A DNA stretch of 11,276 bases from an uncultured Eubacteriales bacterium (GTDB lineage Bacteria > Bacillota > Clostridia > Oscillospirales > Acutalibacteraceae), in the NCBI GenBank assembly GCA_934463265.1, contig CAKSIU010000021.1, positions 1 through 11,276 of the forward strand, given 5' to 3'. Below are positions 1 to 7,931 of the stretch, one piece after another. Position numbers and translations under genes: made by a program. Positions within the stretch are counted from its first letter, which is position 1, and each line of letters opens with the position of its first letter. The notes beneath the pieces were generated by a model. It saw only the letters and a list, made by a program, of their open reading frames with translations. It ran no database searches and was not told the DNA's origin.

Positions 1-27
1 AGATACCTCCTTTTAGTGTCTGATTTT

Positions 28-56
28 ATAATACATAGTTTTTCAAAATGTGTCTA
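28..56 (-). promoter_or_regulatory. Divergent promoter for a gene left of the window
   Basis: On the minus strand a TAGACA -35 (51-56 on the plus strand) lies exactly 17 bases from a TATTAT -10 (28-33). Transcription would start near position 21 and run off the left edge. The reverse complement of positions 1-10 is GGAGGTATCT, a strong ribosome binding site, so a minus-strand gene should start within a few bases outside the window. The gene itself is not visible. The promoter is a consensus match by eye; the ribosome binding site is the stronger half of the argument. Confidence 0.5.
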
Positions 57-68
57 CTTTTATATAGT
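40..68 (+). promoter_or_regulatory. Possible sigma-A promoter for the small membrane protein gene
   Basis: TTTTCA (40-45, four of six consensus bases) is 17 bases from TATAGT (63-68, five of six). It lies about 70 bases before the GTG start at 138. It overlaps the leftward promoter, so the two RNA polymerase footprints could not both be occupied. The match is modest for AT-rich DNA. Confidence 0.3.
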
Positions 69-137
69 AGCACCATAACGCAGCGGAAATTAACAAACTT
101 GTCAGCGCGCACATATCTTATCAGAGAGGTGATATGT

Positions 138-497
138 GTGTGGGAGATTGTCTTTAGCTTATTCGTGCTGTGCTTATCCGTGGTTGGGCTAATAGAAATT
201 TTTAAATTTATATCGATATCATTTTTTTCTCAGCGAGAATTTAACGAGAATATTGTAACGCTTATACCAATTTATGGACATATGGAAGAAATCGAGATGA
301 CTTTACGAAATGCGATATCTAGTGCAAAATGGTTTGGACGTGCGGAAAATCGACGAATAGTTTGCTTAAATTTGGGCGCGGATGATGAAACTTACAAAAT
401 ATGTAAAATTTTTAGCGATGAATATGACTCTGTTGAACTTTATTCGCTGGACGAATTTAACAAGGTTATGGAGCAATCTTCAGTACATTTTGGATGA
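138..497 (+). CDS. Small membrane-anchored protein of unknown function
   Basis: I do not recognise a named family. The GTG at 138 is chosen because AGAGAGGTG (123-131) sits at proper spacing before it; an in-frame ATG at 48 has no ribosome binding site and would add an unconvincing polar stretch. The 119-residue product starts MWEIVFSLFVLCL and has one hydrophobic segment, about residues 3-22, with no cleavage site evident, so it is probably a membrane anchor. The remaining part is soluble and mixed alpha/beta in character, with IPIYGHMEEIE near the start, RRIVCLNLGADDET in the middle and acidic residues near the C-terminus. The alternation of a beta-like strand, GADDET and a helix is loosely like a small nucleotide-sugar or Rossmann-type half-domain, but this is only an impression. 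It is transcribed separately from addB, because a terminator follows directly. Confidence 0.6.
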   Translation: MWEIVFSLFVLCLSVVGLIEIFKFISISFFSQREFNENIVTLIPIYGHMEEIEMTLRNAISSAKWFGRAENRRIVCLNLGADDETYKICKIFSDEYDSVELYSLDEFNKVMEQSSVHFG

Positions 498-523
498 CCG
501 ACTTTGGTCATCTTTTTGTTTTT
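493..523 (+). terminator. Intrinsic terminator overlapping the stop codon
   Basis: GATGACC (493-499) pairs perfectly with GGTCATC (506-512) across a six-base loop, and TTTTTGTTTTT follows (513-523). The upstream arm contains the TGA stop (495-497) of the small membrane protein gene, so termination begins inside the gene's last codons. This separates that gene from addB. Confidence 0.8.
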
Positions 524-533
524 GTGGTATAAT
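504..533 (+). promoter_or_regulatory. Extended -10 promoter for addBA
   Basis: TATAAT (528-533) is a perfect -10 preceded by TG at 525-526, giving the extended form TGGTATAAT. The best -35 is a poor TTGGTC (504-509) 18 bases upstream, which lies inside the downstream arm of the preceding terminator. A good extended -10 can work with a weak -35. Transcription would start near 540, leaving a leader of about 30 bases before addB. Confidence 0.6.
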
Positions 534-569
534 TTATTCATAGTAAAAAAATTTTTTAGGAGAATTTTT

Positions 570-3500
570 ATGCTACAATTCATTTTTGGACGAGCCGGAT
601 TTGGAAAAACCTTCAAAGTACAAGAAATTATAAAAGAAAAACTGCGCGATAATGCAGAAAAATTGATGCTTATCGTGCCGGAACAAAGCTCTTTTGACAC
701 CGAAAAAAGTATTTTAAATTTATTTGGCGCAAAATCAGCTGCAAAAGTTCAGGTGACGACGTTTACTCGATTAGCGGACCTGATTTCACGCGAGTTTGGG
801 GGAGATTTTGGTCAGAAAATAAACAAAGGCGACCGAAATTTGCTGATGAGTTTGGCGATTGATGAAGTAGCAGACCAGCTTGAGATATATTCGGGGCAAG
901 TTGGGAAAATGGAGTTTGTGGAGTTGATGGTTTCTGCGCTGTCGGAATTTAAAATGTGCAGCGTGACAAATAATTCTCTTTTAGAAATTTCAGCCGATAT
1001 AGATGACCCGATTTTGAAAGGGAAAATTAAAGAAACATCGCTTATTTTAGCGGCTTATGAGGCTTTATTAAAAAATGCTTATATTGAGCCTCTAGATGAA
1101 CTGACAAAGCTCGCGCAGAAACTTTCTCAGCACGAATTTTTTTGCGGATACACTGTTATTTTTGACGGATTTGATGGCTTTACAGTGCAGCAACTTTCTA
1201 TTTTAGAAATAATTTTGAAACAATGCGAAATTTGTTATATAACGTTGTGTACCGACATTACTGCGTTTTCGAGCGATGAAATCAGTATATTTTCGCCAAT
1301 AAATCGAACTGCAAAAAGAATTTTAAATTTAGCAAAAAAGAATTATGTTACGATAAAAACGCCGATTTATTTAGAAAATTCGAGAAAATTTAAGGCTGAA
1401 GGACTTAAAACCTTGGAATCTCAGATTTTTCGGGCGAGAAAAGAAAAATTGGCACAAAAAGTGGATGATGTTTTGATATTTGCTGGCAATACAAAGTACG
1501 ATGAAGCGGATTTTGTTTGTCGGACGATCAAAAAATTTATTTATGAGGGCAAGTATAAATACAACGATTTTGCAGTAATAACGCGAAATGACGAGACATA
1601 TAGAGGAATTTTGGACGTAGCTTTTGAAAAATACAAAATTCCGTACTTTATGGACCGTAGAGAAGAAATAATCGCGAAACCATTGATGTCGGTTGTGCTT
1701 TCTGCTCTTGAAATTGTAATTGGGAATTTTTCTTCGCAAAGCATTTTTAAATATTTAAAAACTGGCTTAGTTGGTGCGGATATAGATGAAATTTCTGAGT
1801 TGGAAAATTACGTTTTGTTTTGGGACATAACCGGCAAAAGATGGTTGAGCGAATTTACCTCTAATCCCGATGGATACGCAAAAATGAGTGAAAAATCGCA
1901 AGAAAAATTGATGAAAATAAATGCGTTGAGAGAAAAAATTATATTTCCTTTACAGAAATTTAAACGAAGTATAGACAATGCAACAGGTGATATTATTACA
2001 AAAAAAATATATGAGTTTTTGTGCGATATACACATAACGGAAGGCTTGAAAAATTTTTGTCAAGATTTAATTGGGACAAATCAGAAAAATTTAGCAGATG
2101 AACAAGTCAGATTGTGGAATTTGCTAGTCGAAATATTGGATAAAATGGCAATGATTTTGAAAAATAAAAGCATATCGCACAAAAAATATGCAGAACTTTT
2201 GAAATTAGTTATATCATCTTACGACATCGCATTTATTCCGCGGAAGGCCGATGAGGTTATTTTTGGCTCGGTAGACAGGATTCGTGCGCAAGATAAAAAA
2301 GTGGTGTTTTTAATTGGCGCCGTCGAGAGTGAGTTTCCAAGAGTTCCCGCGGCGACTGGAATATTTACTGACGCGCAGAGAAAACAGCTCATTTCAATGG
2401 GTTTGCCGCTTTATGACGCGGTTGAGGGCCTTTCGATTAACGAGCGATTTTGGGCATATAAAGCGGTCACGATGCCGGCGGAAAAACTGTTGATAACCTG
2501 GTCTTGCTCGACAACTTTGGGGGGCGCAAAGGCCGCGTCGGCAATAGTTCGAGAGGTAAAATTTATATTGCCAAATTTGGTGTGCGTTGACGATTTTTCG
2601 GAAGAACTTGCCGATAAAATTTGGGGAAATAAACCAGCTTTTGAGATTTGTGCCAAACATTGGAATAATAAATCACGATTTTCAGACACGTTAAAGGAAT
2701 ATTTTTTTCGTGCTGGTAATTATAAAGAAAAATTGCGAGCGATAGAAAAAGTAACTTCGATGCTGCCGTTTAAACTCGAAAATTCCCAGAAGATAAAGGC
2801 TCTTTTTGGCAAAAATATGCGAGTTTCTGTAACCCAAATAGAAAAATTTTATCTGTGCAAATTTGCCTATTTTTGCAAGTATGGACTTTTGACCAAAGAA
2901 CGCAAAAAAGCCAGGTTTGATGCGCTTCAGTATGGCAATGTGATTCACTTTATTTTTGAGAAAATATTGAAAAAATTTACAGTTGACGAACTTATTAAAT
3001 TTTCTAAAAAAGAATTATTGAGCGTGGTAAAAAGTCTTTTAAATTGGTATATAGAGGAAAATCTTGGTGGCTGGACTGACAAAACGGAGCGCTTTAGATA
3101 TTTATTTGACAGAACTTCAAATGCGGTGGTACCGTTGATTTCACATATGACGAGGGAGTTATCTCAGAGTGAATTTCATCCAGTTGCGTTTGAAATGGAA
3201 CTTTCTGACAAAAACACAGTGAAACCGCTTGAATTCGAGCTTTTGGATGGAATGAGCGTCGCTGTTGGAGGCAAAGTAGACCGGGTGGACGTGATGCAAC
3301 GTGGGGAGACAAGCTATGTGCGCGTTGTGGATTACAAAACCGGCGCAAAAGAGTTTAATTTGTCGGACATTCTTTTTGGACTTAACCTGCAAATGCTAAT
3401 TTATCTTGAAGCGTGCTGCAGAAATTATGCTGGAAAATATGGGGAAAAAATTCCAGCGGGTGTGCTCTATTTGCCATCGATGTCGACAACTTTGAATCTG

Positions 3501-3926
3501 GACCGCTATGAGAATTTGGAAAAATTAGAAAAAGAAAAATTGAAAAAATTGCGTATGAACGGTCTTATTTTGAACGATGAGCAGGTGATTTTTGGAATGG
3601 AACACGACGCAAATGGGGTATATATTCCGGTTGCGATGAAAGACGGAAAGCCCAAAAGTGCCGATTCTCTCGCGGATGTTGCTCAGATGGAGGCAATCAT
3701 GCGCCACGTTGACAAGTTTATAATTTCGATGGCGGAACAGTTGCGTCAGGGAGATATCAGTGCCAGGCCGGCCAAGGGAAGCTATGATGCGTGCGAGTTT
3801 TGCGAGTATAAGCCTGTTTGCGCGCGAATAGATGATGAAAATTATTGCAAAGTTGAGCGTTTGAAAAGGGACGAATTTTTTGAGCGCTTAGAACAGGAGC
3901 AGAAAGGTGGTGTTGAAAATGTCTGA
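570..3926 (+). CDS. addB: ATP-dependent helicase/nuclease subunit B (AddB)
   Basis: AddB is the second subunit of the AddAB (RexAB) enzyme, which unwinds and degrades double-strand DNA ends until it meets a Chi site and then supplies a 3' tail for RecA. The product has 1118 residues, near the usual size. A Walker A motif, GRAGFGKT, is at residues 7-14; the family signature GSVDRIR starts at residue 566. The C-terminal nuclease has D904 (GKVDRVD), D921-Y-K923 (VVDYKTG) and Q941-x3-Y945, so the PD-(D/E)XK core looks intact. C763 plus C1075, C1078 and C1084 (CX2CX5C) match the four cysteines that hold the 4Fe-4S cluster in this family. The ATG at 570 is chosen for AGGAG at 558-562 and because the protein then begins with the usual short strand before Walker A. 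The stop overlaps the addA start. Confidence 0.96.
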   Translation: MLQFIFGRAGFGKTFKVQEIIKEKLRDNAEKLMLIVPEQSSFDTEKSILNLFGAKSAAKVQVTTFTRLADLISREFGGDFGQKINKGDRNLLMSLAIDEVADQLEIYSGQVGKMEFVELMVSALSEFKMCSVTNNSLLEISADIDDPILKGKIKETSLILAAYEALLKNAYIEPLDELTKLAQKLSQHEFFCGYTVIFDGFDGFTVQQLSILEIILKQCEICYITLCTDITAFSSDEISIFSPINRTAKRILNLAKKNYVTIKTPIYLENSRKFKAEGLKTLESQIFRARKEKLAQKVDDVLIFAGNTKYDEADFVCRTIKKFIYEGKYKYNDFAVITRNDETYRGILDVAFEKYKIPYFMDRREEIIAKPLMSVVLSALEIVIGNFSSQSIFKYLKTGLVGADIDEISELENYVLFWDITGKRWLSEFTSNPDGYAKMSEKSQEKLMKINALREKIIFPLQKFKRSIDNATGDIITKKIYEFLCDIHITEGLKNFCQDLIGTNQKNLADEQVRLWNLLVEILDKMAMILKNKSISHKKYAELLKLVISSYDIAFIPRKADEVIFGSVDRIRAQDKKVVFLIGAVESEFPRVPAATGIFTDAQRKQLISMGLPLYDAVEGLSINERFWAYKAVTMPAEKLLITWSCSTTLGGAKAASAIVREVKFILPNLVCVDDFSEELADKIWGNKPAFEICAKHWNNKSRFSDTLKEYFFRAGNYKEKLRAIEKVTSMLPFKLENSQKIKALFGKNMRVSVTQIEKFYLCKFAYFCKYGLLTKERKKARFDALQYGNVIHFIFEKILKKFTVDELIKFSKKELLSVVKSLLNWYIEENLGGWTDKTERFRYLFDRTSNAVVPLISHMTRELSQSEFHPVAFEMELSDKNTVKPLEFELLDGMSVAVGGKVDRVDVMQRGETSYVRVVDYKTGAKEFNLSDILFGLNLQMLIYLEACCRNYAGKYGEKIPAGVLYLPSMSTTLNLDRYENLEKLEKEKLKKLRMNGLILNDEQVIFGMEHDANGVYIPVAMKDGKPKSADSLADVAQMEAIMRHVDKFIISMAEQLRQGDISARPAKGSYDACEFCEYKPVCARIDDENYCKVERLKRDEFFERLEQEQKGGVENV

Positions 3927-6900
3927 GCGTTGTTGGACGATTGACCAAAAAAGTGCAATATTGGCTAAAAATGGCGCTGTTTTGGTGTCGGCAGCCGCGG
4001 GGTCTGGAAAAACAGCCGTTTTGGTCGAGCGTGTAATTCAAATTTTGACAGATAAAAATGCGCCTTGTGATGTAGACAAAATGTTGGTGGTGACCTTCAC
4101 AAAGGCCGCTGCTGCCGAGATGAAAGAGCGAATTAACACAAGAATTTCTGAAATGTTAATTTCTGCACCGGAAAATAAAAATTTGCAGCGACAGCAATTA
4201 ATGCTTTCCAGTGCGCAGATAAGTACGATTCATAGCTTTTGCAAAGAATTGATAAAGGAAAATTTTTACAAATTGGACATGTCGGTGGAGTTTAGAATTG
4301 CTGATGAAAACGAGATGTTGATTTTTAAAGATGAAGCAATACAGTCGGTTTTGGAGAAAAAATACAAAGAATCATCGCGAAAATTTTTAAATTTGGTGGA
4401 GGTGTTTAGCTCGAGCAGAGACGACCAGAAGCTGATTTCTACGGTATTGACGCTGTACGATTTTATACGTTCGCACCCGTTTCCCAAAAAATGGTTAGAC
4501 GATAAGCTGAAATTTTACGACGAAAAACAAAATTTAAATGAGAACGTTTTTGCGCGAATTTTACTAGATTACGCGCGAATGGCTGTTAATCATTGTTTGG
4601 TGCTGACGGAAAATTCAGTAAAAATAATACAGGAAATAGAAAAAATAAAAACGGCCTACGAAGAGACTTTATTGTGCGACAAAGAATTAATTAACAGCAT
4701 TAAGGCGGATTTAGGTAGCGAGAATTGGAATGAGATATCGAAAACGCTGAAATCAACGAAGTTTACGAGCCTCAAAAGGCTATCTGGACACAGCGATGAC
4801 TCGATAAAATTGAAAGTTGTGCAGAATAGAAAAGACGTCAAAGAAATAATAAAAAATTTAACTCGCCTTTTTTTTCAAAACGAAGCGCAATGTCTGGAGG
4901 ATTTAAAGGCGCTCAGACCGATTATTAGCGAGCTTTTTGAGCTCGTAAAAGAATTTGAAGAACAGCTTGATTTGCTAAAAAACGAGAAAAATGTTGTGGA
5001 TTTTGGAGATTTAGAGCATTTAACTTTGAAACTGTTGGTGCGTCAGACGGAAAATGGCTTTGAAAAGACAGAAATAGCACAAAATTTATCACGACAATTT
5101 GACTTTGTTATGGTGGACGAATATCAGGACACGAACGAGGCACAGGATTTGATTTTTCGGGCTATTTCCGATGATGAAAAAAATTTGTTTGTGGTGGGTG
5201 ACGTCAAGCAAAGTATATACGGTTTTAGGCAGGCCATGCCCGAAATTTTTTTGAGAAGAAAGCAAAAATATAAGCTTTTTGATGCTAATAAAGAAATTTA
5301 TCCGGCGAAAATTATTCTAGATAAGAATTTTAGAAGCAGAAAAGGAATTCTTGAAATAACTAATTTTATTTTTTCGCAGTTGATGTCAACTTCTGTTGGC
5401 GAAATTGAGTACAATCAAGAGGAAAAATTATCTTTTGGTGCTTCATATTGCGATAAAAATGATTCTGATGTGGAAATAAAAATACTGGATATTTCAGAGT
5501 CTGAAGATGATGACATGAACGTCTTGGAGGCGCGGTACATAGCAAAAATTATTGCGCAGATGGTAGGCGAAAATTATGAAATAAAGTCTGAGAACGCTGT
5601 TAGACCGGTGACTTATGGAGATTTTTGCATTTTGTTGAGAAGTGCGAATAAACACGCGGCGGATTTTGTAAAAGAACTAGAGTTATGCGGAATTCCAGCG
5701 TGGTCGGATACGTCTAGCAGCTTTTTTGGAACGGTAGAAATTTCCACGATGCTGTCTTTGCTAAAAATTATAGACAACCCGATCCAAGACATACCGCTGC
5801 TGTCTGTGTTGATGAGCCCGATATTTGGCTTTACGCCGGACGATTTGAGCGAAATAAGAGCTGTAGATAAAGAGGTGCCGTTGTATTTTGCACTTAAAAA
5901 ACGAGCAGAGTTGGGCGACAAAAAATATCAACAGTTTTTGTCGGAAATTGACAATTATAGACGTTTGGCCTCTACGTTGCCATCGGATAAATTAATTCAG
6001 CAGATATACGATAAAACCGGCTACACAGCGATAGTGCAAGCAATGAAAGATGGGCAGCCGAGGCTGAACAATTTACGGCTGCTGGTAGAGTATGCCAGAA
6101 ATTATGAAGCCTCTGGGTATAAGGGACTAACAGGTTTCATTCGGTTTGTGAACAGGCTGGAGGAGCAAAAAGCGGACATTGCGGCGTCAAATTCGATATC
6201 TGAGAGCGCGAATGTTGTTAAAATAATGAGCATACACCGGTCGAAGGGGTTGGAATTCCCGATTTGCATTTTGGCAAACTGTTCTAGAAAATTTAACAAA
6301 GATGTTGGAGACATTTTGTTGCACCCAGATTTGGGACCTGGAATCAAGCTGTTAGACCGTGAAAATATGCGAAAATATACGACATTTCAGCGTGACGCGA
6401 TAAAATTGGACATTGACAAAAAAGCCATGTCCGAGGAGCTGCGAGTGCTTTATGTGGCGATGACTCGAGCAAAAGAAAAATTAATTATGCTGACGTCACT
6501 TAAAAATCTGGAGTCTACGCTGAGCAAATTAAGCGCGCAAATTACGCAAGATTCGGTGATATCTCCGTATGTAGTCGGCGCGGCGAACAGTTTTTCTGAC
6601 TGGATTTTAATGTGCGCATTAAGGCATCCGGACGGTGCGCAGCTTAGAAAAATAGCCGGCGCTTTGCCAGAAATCGTGCTGAGTGATGATACCGACTTAA
6701 AAATTGAAATATTAAAGCCTGAAGAAATTTCTGAGGCGGAAGATGAGCAACCTCAGCAAGCACGAGAGAAAATAATAGACGAAGAACTTTTGGGGAAAAT
6801 TAACAGCAGATTGAATTATGTTTACAAGTTCGACGAATTAGCAAAAATTCCGCCTAAGGTGACGGTTTCGGACTTAGTTTCGAAAAATAACCAAGAAATT

Positions 6901-7455
6901 AAATTTGATTTTTCAAAAAAACCGGCATTTTTATCGGAAGAAAGTTTGAACCCAGCACAAAAAGGTTCAGCAATGCACGCGTTTATGCAGTTTGCGGACT
7001 TTGCCAAGGCTAAAGTTGACCTCGAAAATGAGATAAAATCTTTATTGGAACGTGGCTTTATTTCTAAAGAACAGTGCAACGTTTTGAACAGAGCGCAGAT
7101 AGAAACATTTTTAAATAGCATTTTGTGCGAGCGGATTTTAGCTTCGAATAATGTGGCAAGAGAATTTAGATTCGCGATAAATATTAATGTTTCGGAGGTA
7201 GTTCCTGATATAAAATCGGAATTTTCTGATGAAAAAGTCATGTTGCAGGGCGCGATAGACTGCGTTTTTGAAGAAGACAGTAAGTTGATAATAGTTGACT
7301 ACAAAACAGATAAAATCGTTTCGCAGGAAGTTTTTAAAGAGCTTTATGGCAAACAATTAGCGCTATATGCTAGAGCCTTACGAGAGTGTACAGGAAAAAT
7401 CGTGGCGGAAAAGGTTTTATATTCATTTTACACAGGAACTCAAATTTTTTTATAA
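3919..7455 (+). CDS. addA: ATP-dependent helicase/nuclease subunit A (AddA)
   Basis: AddA is the motor and second nuclease subunit of AddAB, a UvrD/Rep-type (SF1A) helicase fused to a RecB-like nuclease. All helicase motifs are present in its 1178 residues: WTIDQ near the N-terminus, Walker A AAAGSGKT (25-32, K31), VTFTKAAAAEM, Walker B VDEYQDT (D400, E401), GDVKQSIYGFR (Q431), NFRSR (470-474), IHRSKGLEFP (from 772) and YVAMTRAKE (from 845). The nuclease domain has GSAMH (H1020), D1114, D1127-Y-K1129 and Q1146-x3-Y1150, so it appears active. The ATG at 3919 has GAAAGGTGG (3903-3910) upstream; an in-frame GTG at 3907 lies within that site and is rejected. It overlaps addB by 8 bases, so translational coupling and balanced subunit synthesis are likely. 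No clear hairpin terminator is seen after it. Confidence 0.97.
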   Translation: MSERCWTIDQKSAILAKNGAVLVSAAAGSGKTAVLVERVIQILTDKNAPCDVDKMLVVTFTKAAAAEMKERINTRISEMLISAPENKNLQRQQLMLSSAQISTIHSFCKELIKENFYKLDMSVEFRIADENEMLIFKDEAIQSVLEKKYKESSRKFLNLVEVFSSSRDDQKLISTVLTLYDFIRSHPFPKKWLDDKLKFYDEKQNLNENVFARILLDYARMAVNHCLVLTENSVKIIQEIEKIKTAYEETLLCDKELINSIKADLGSENWNEISKTLKSTKFTSLKRLSGHSDDSIKLKVVQNRKDVKEIIKNLTRLFFQNEAQCLEDLKALRPIISELFELVKEFEEQLDLLKNEKNVVDFGDLEHLTLKLLVRQTENGFEKTEIAQNLSRQFDFVMVDEYQDTNEAQDLIFRAISDDEKNLFVVGDVKQSIYGFRQAMPEIFLRRKQKYKLFDANKEIYPAKIILDKNFRSRKGILEITNFIFSQLMSTSVGEIEYNQEEKLSFGASYCDKNDSDVEIKILDISESEDDDMNVLEARYIAKIIAQMVGENYEIKSENAVRPVTYGDFCILLRSANKHAADFVKELELCGIPAWSDTSSSFFGTVEISTMLSLLKIIDNPIQDIPLLSVLMSPIFGFTPDDLSEIRAVDKEVPLYFALKKRAELGDKKYQQFLSEIDNYRRLASTLPSDKLIQQIYDKTGYTAIVQAMKDGQPRLNNLRLLVEYARNYEASGYKGLTGFIRFVNRLEEQKADIAASNSISESANVVKIMSIHRSKGLEFPICILANCSRKFNKDVGDILLHPDLGPGIKLLDRENMRKYTTFQRDAIKLDIDKKAMSEELRVLYVAMTRAKEKLIMLTSLKNLESTLSKLSAQITQDSVISPYVVGAANSFSDWILMCALRHPDGAQLRKIAGALPEIVLSDDTDLKIEILKPEEISEAEDEQPQQAREKIIDEELLGKINSRLNYVYKFDELAKIPPKVTVSDLVSKNNQEIKFDFSKKPAFLSEESLNPAQKGSAMHAFMQFADFAKAKVDLENEIKSLLERGFISKEQCNVLNRAQIETFLNSILCERILASNNVAREFRFAININVSEVVPDIKSEFSDEKVMLQGAIDCVFEEDSKLIIVDYKTDKIVSQEVFKELYGKQLALYARALRECTGKIVAEKVLYSFYTGTQIFL

Positions 7456-7463
7456 TTTTTGTA

Positions 7464-7492
7464 TTGCATTTGCTTGTTTGTTATGATATCAT
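7464..7492 (+). promoter_or_regulatory. Extended -10 promoter for secG
   Basis: TATCAT (7487-7492) is preceded by TG at 7484-7485 with one base between, the extended -10 form. TTGCAT (7464-7469) lies 17 bases upstream as a weak -35. It falls in the 75-base gap between addA and secG, which suggests that secG can be transcribed independently of addBA. Confidence 0.5.
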
Positions 7493-7530
7493 AGAAATAA
7501 ATTTTAACGGATGTTTTAGGAGGTGCGAGG

Positions 7531-7776
7531 ATGTCTACAATTCAACTGACTCTCGGCATAATTTTATTGGTATTTTCTGTAGCAATTATACTTGTCGTGT
7601 TGCTGCAAGAAGGTCATCAGCATAACGCTGGTGAGGCAGCAGTTGTTAAGGAAACTTTTTACACGAGAAATAAATCTCGTTCTCTAGAAGTTTTTTTGGA
7701 GCGCTGGACTAAATTTATTGCAATAGGCTTCTTTTTGCTGGTTGTAGCACTTAATGCAGTATTGTTCTTTATTTAA
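7531..7776 (+). CDS. secG: Preprotein translocase subunit SecG
   Basis: SecG is the small accessory subunit of the SecYEG channel in the cytoplasmic membrane and aids SecA-driven export. The 81-residue product has the family layout: a first membrane helix (about residues 4-25) ending in VVLLQEG, a polar cytoplasmic loop, and a second helix (about 62-81) just before the stop. The loop carries ETFYTRNKSRSLEVFLERWTKF, in line with the usual 'tF..k.r....l.r.T' pattern, but HQHNAGEA stands where many SecGs have a glycine/serine-rich stretch. AGGAGGTG (7518-7525) precedes the ATG by five bases. In Firmicutes secG is commonly followed by rnr, as here, which supports the call despite the small size. 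Confidence 0.9.
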   Translation: MSTIQLTLGIILLVFSVAIILVVLLQEGHQHNAGEAAVVKETFYTRNKSRSLEVFLERWTKFIAIGFFLLVVALNAVLFFI

Positions 7777-7786
7777 TTTGGAATAA

Positions 7787-7893
7787 TTTACGTAATTTTA
7801 AACGGCGTTAAAGATATACCCTTTTTTTCAAAAAGTTAAGGGGAGACCGTTTTTGATGAGGTTATCCCCTTTCACAATTTGCGTGATGGGGGA
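7787..7893 (+). promoter_or_regulatory. Structured leader between secG and rnr
   Basis: This gap contains four short G- or C-blocks that can pair in competing ways. CCCTT (7819-7823) fits AAGGG (7838-7842). AAGGGGA (7838-7844) fits TCCCCTT (7865-7871), extended by ACC/GGT (7846-7848 with 7860-7862) around an 11-base loop. TCCCC (7865-7869) also fits GGGGA (7889-7893). In addition AAACGG (7800-7805) fits CCGTTT (7847-7852), followed by more T. These helices exclude one another, as in attenuators and switches, and two of them cover ribosome-binding-like sequences. I match no known riboswitch class. A TTTACG at 7787-7792 could be a -35, but I find no convincing -10. Confidence 0.4.
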
Positions 7894-7900
7894 ATTTTGA
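7856..7900 (+). CDS. Possible 14-codon leader peptide before rnr
   Basis: ATG at 7856 opens a 14-codon frame, MRLSPFTICVMGEF, ending in TGA at 7898-7900. AAGGGGAG (7838-7845) stands 10 bases before it as a plausible ribosome binding site, and one base separates the stop from a TTG (7902) in the rnr frame. The AAGGGGA is also an arm of the leader hairpin, so folding would hide it. A short frame like this can arise by chance; the placement, not the peptide, is the argument. Confidence 0.25.
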   Translation: MRLSPFTICVMGEF

Positions 7901-7931
7901 CTTGAAATATTTTCGCAAGGAGGGATATAGT

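Noticed and set aside
588..611. AddB Walker A with F instead of the commoner S/T at the fifth position (GRAGFGKT)
   Set aside because: The GKT core and surrounding glycine spacing are intact, so there is no basis to call it inactive.
7436..7465. T-runs at the end of addA as a possible terminator
   Set aside because: No stable GC-containing stem precedes the T-runs; only weak AAATT/AATTT pairing is possible.
7386..7625. Plus-strand frame of 79 codons bridging the end of addA and the start of secG
   Set aside because: It overlaps both genes in another frame and has no recognisable motif. The secG frame with its strong ribosome binding site explains the region.
7821..7835. CTTTTT/AAAAAG hairpin after secG as a terminator
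   Set aside because: The stem is almost all A-T and no T-run follows. It is more likely a minor part of the leader fold.
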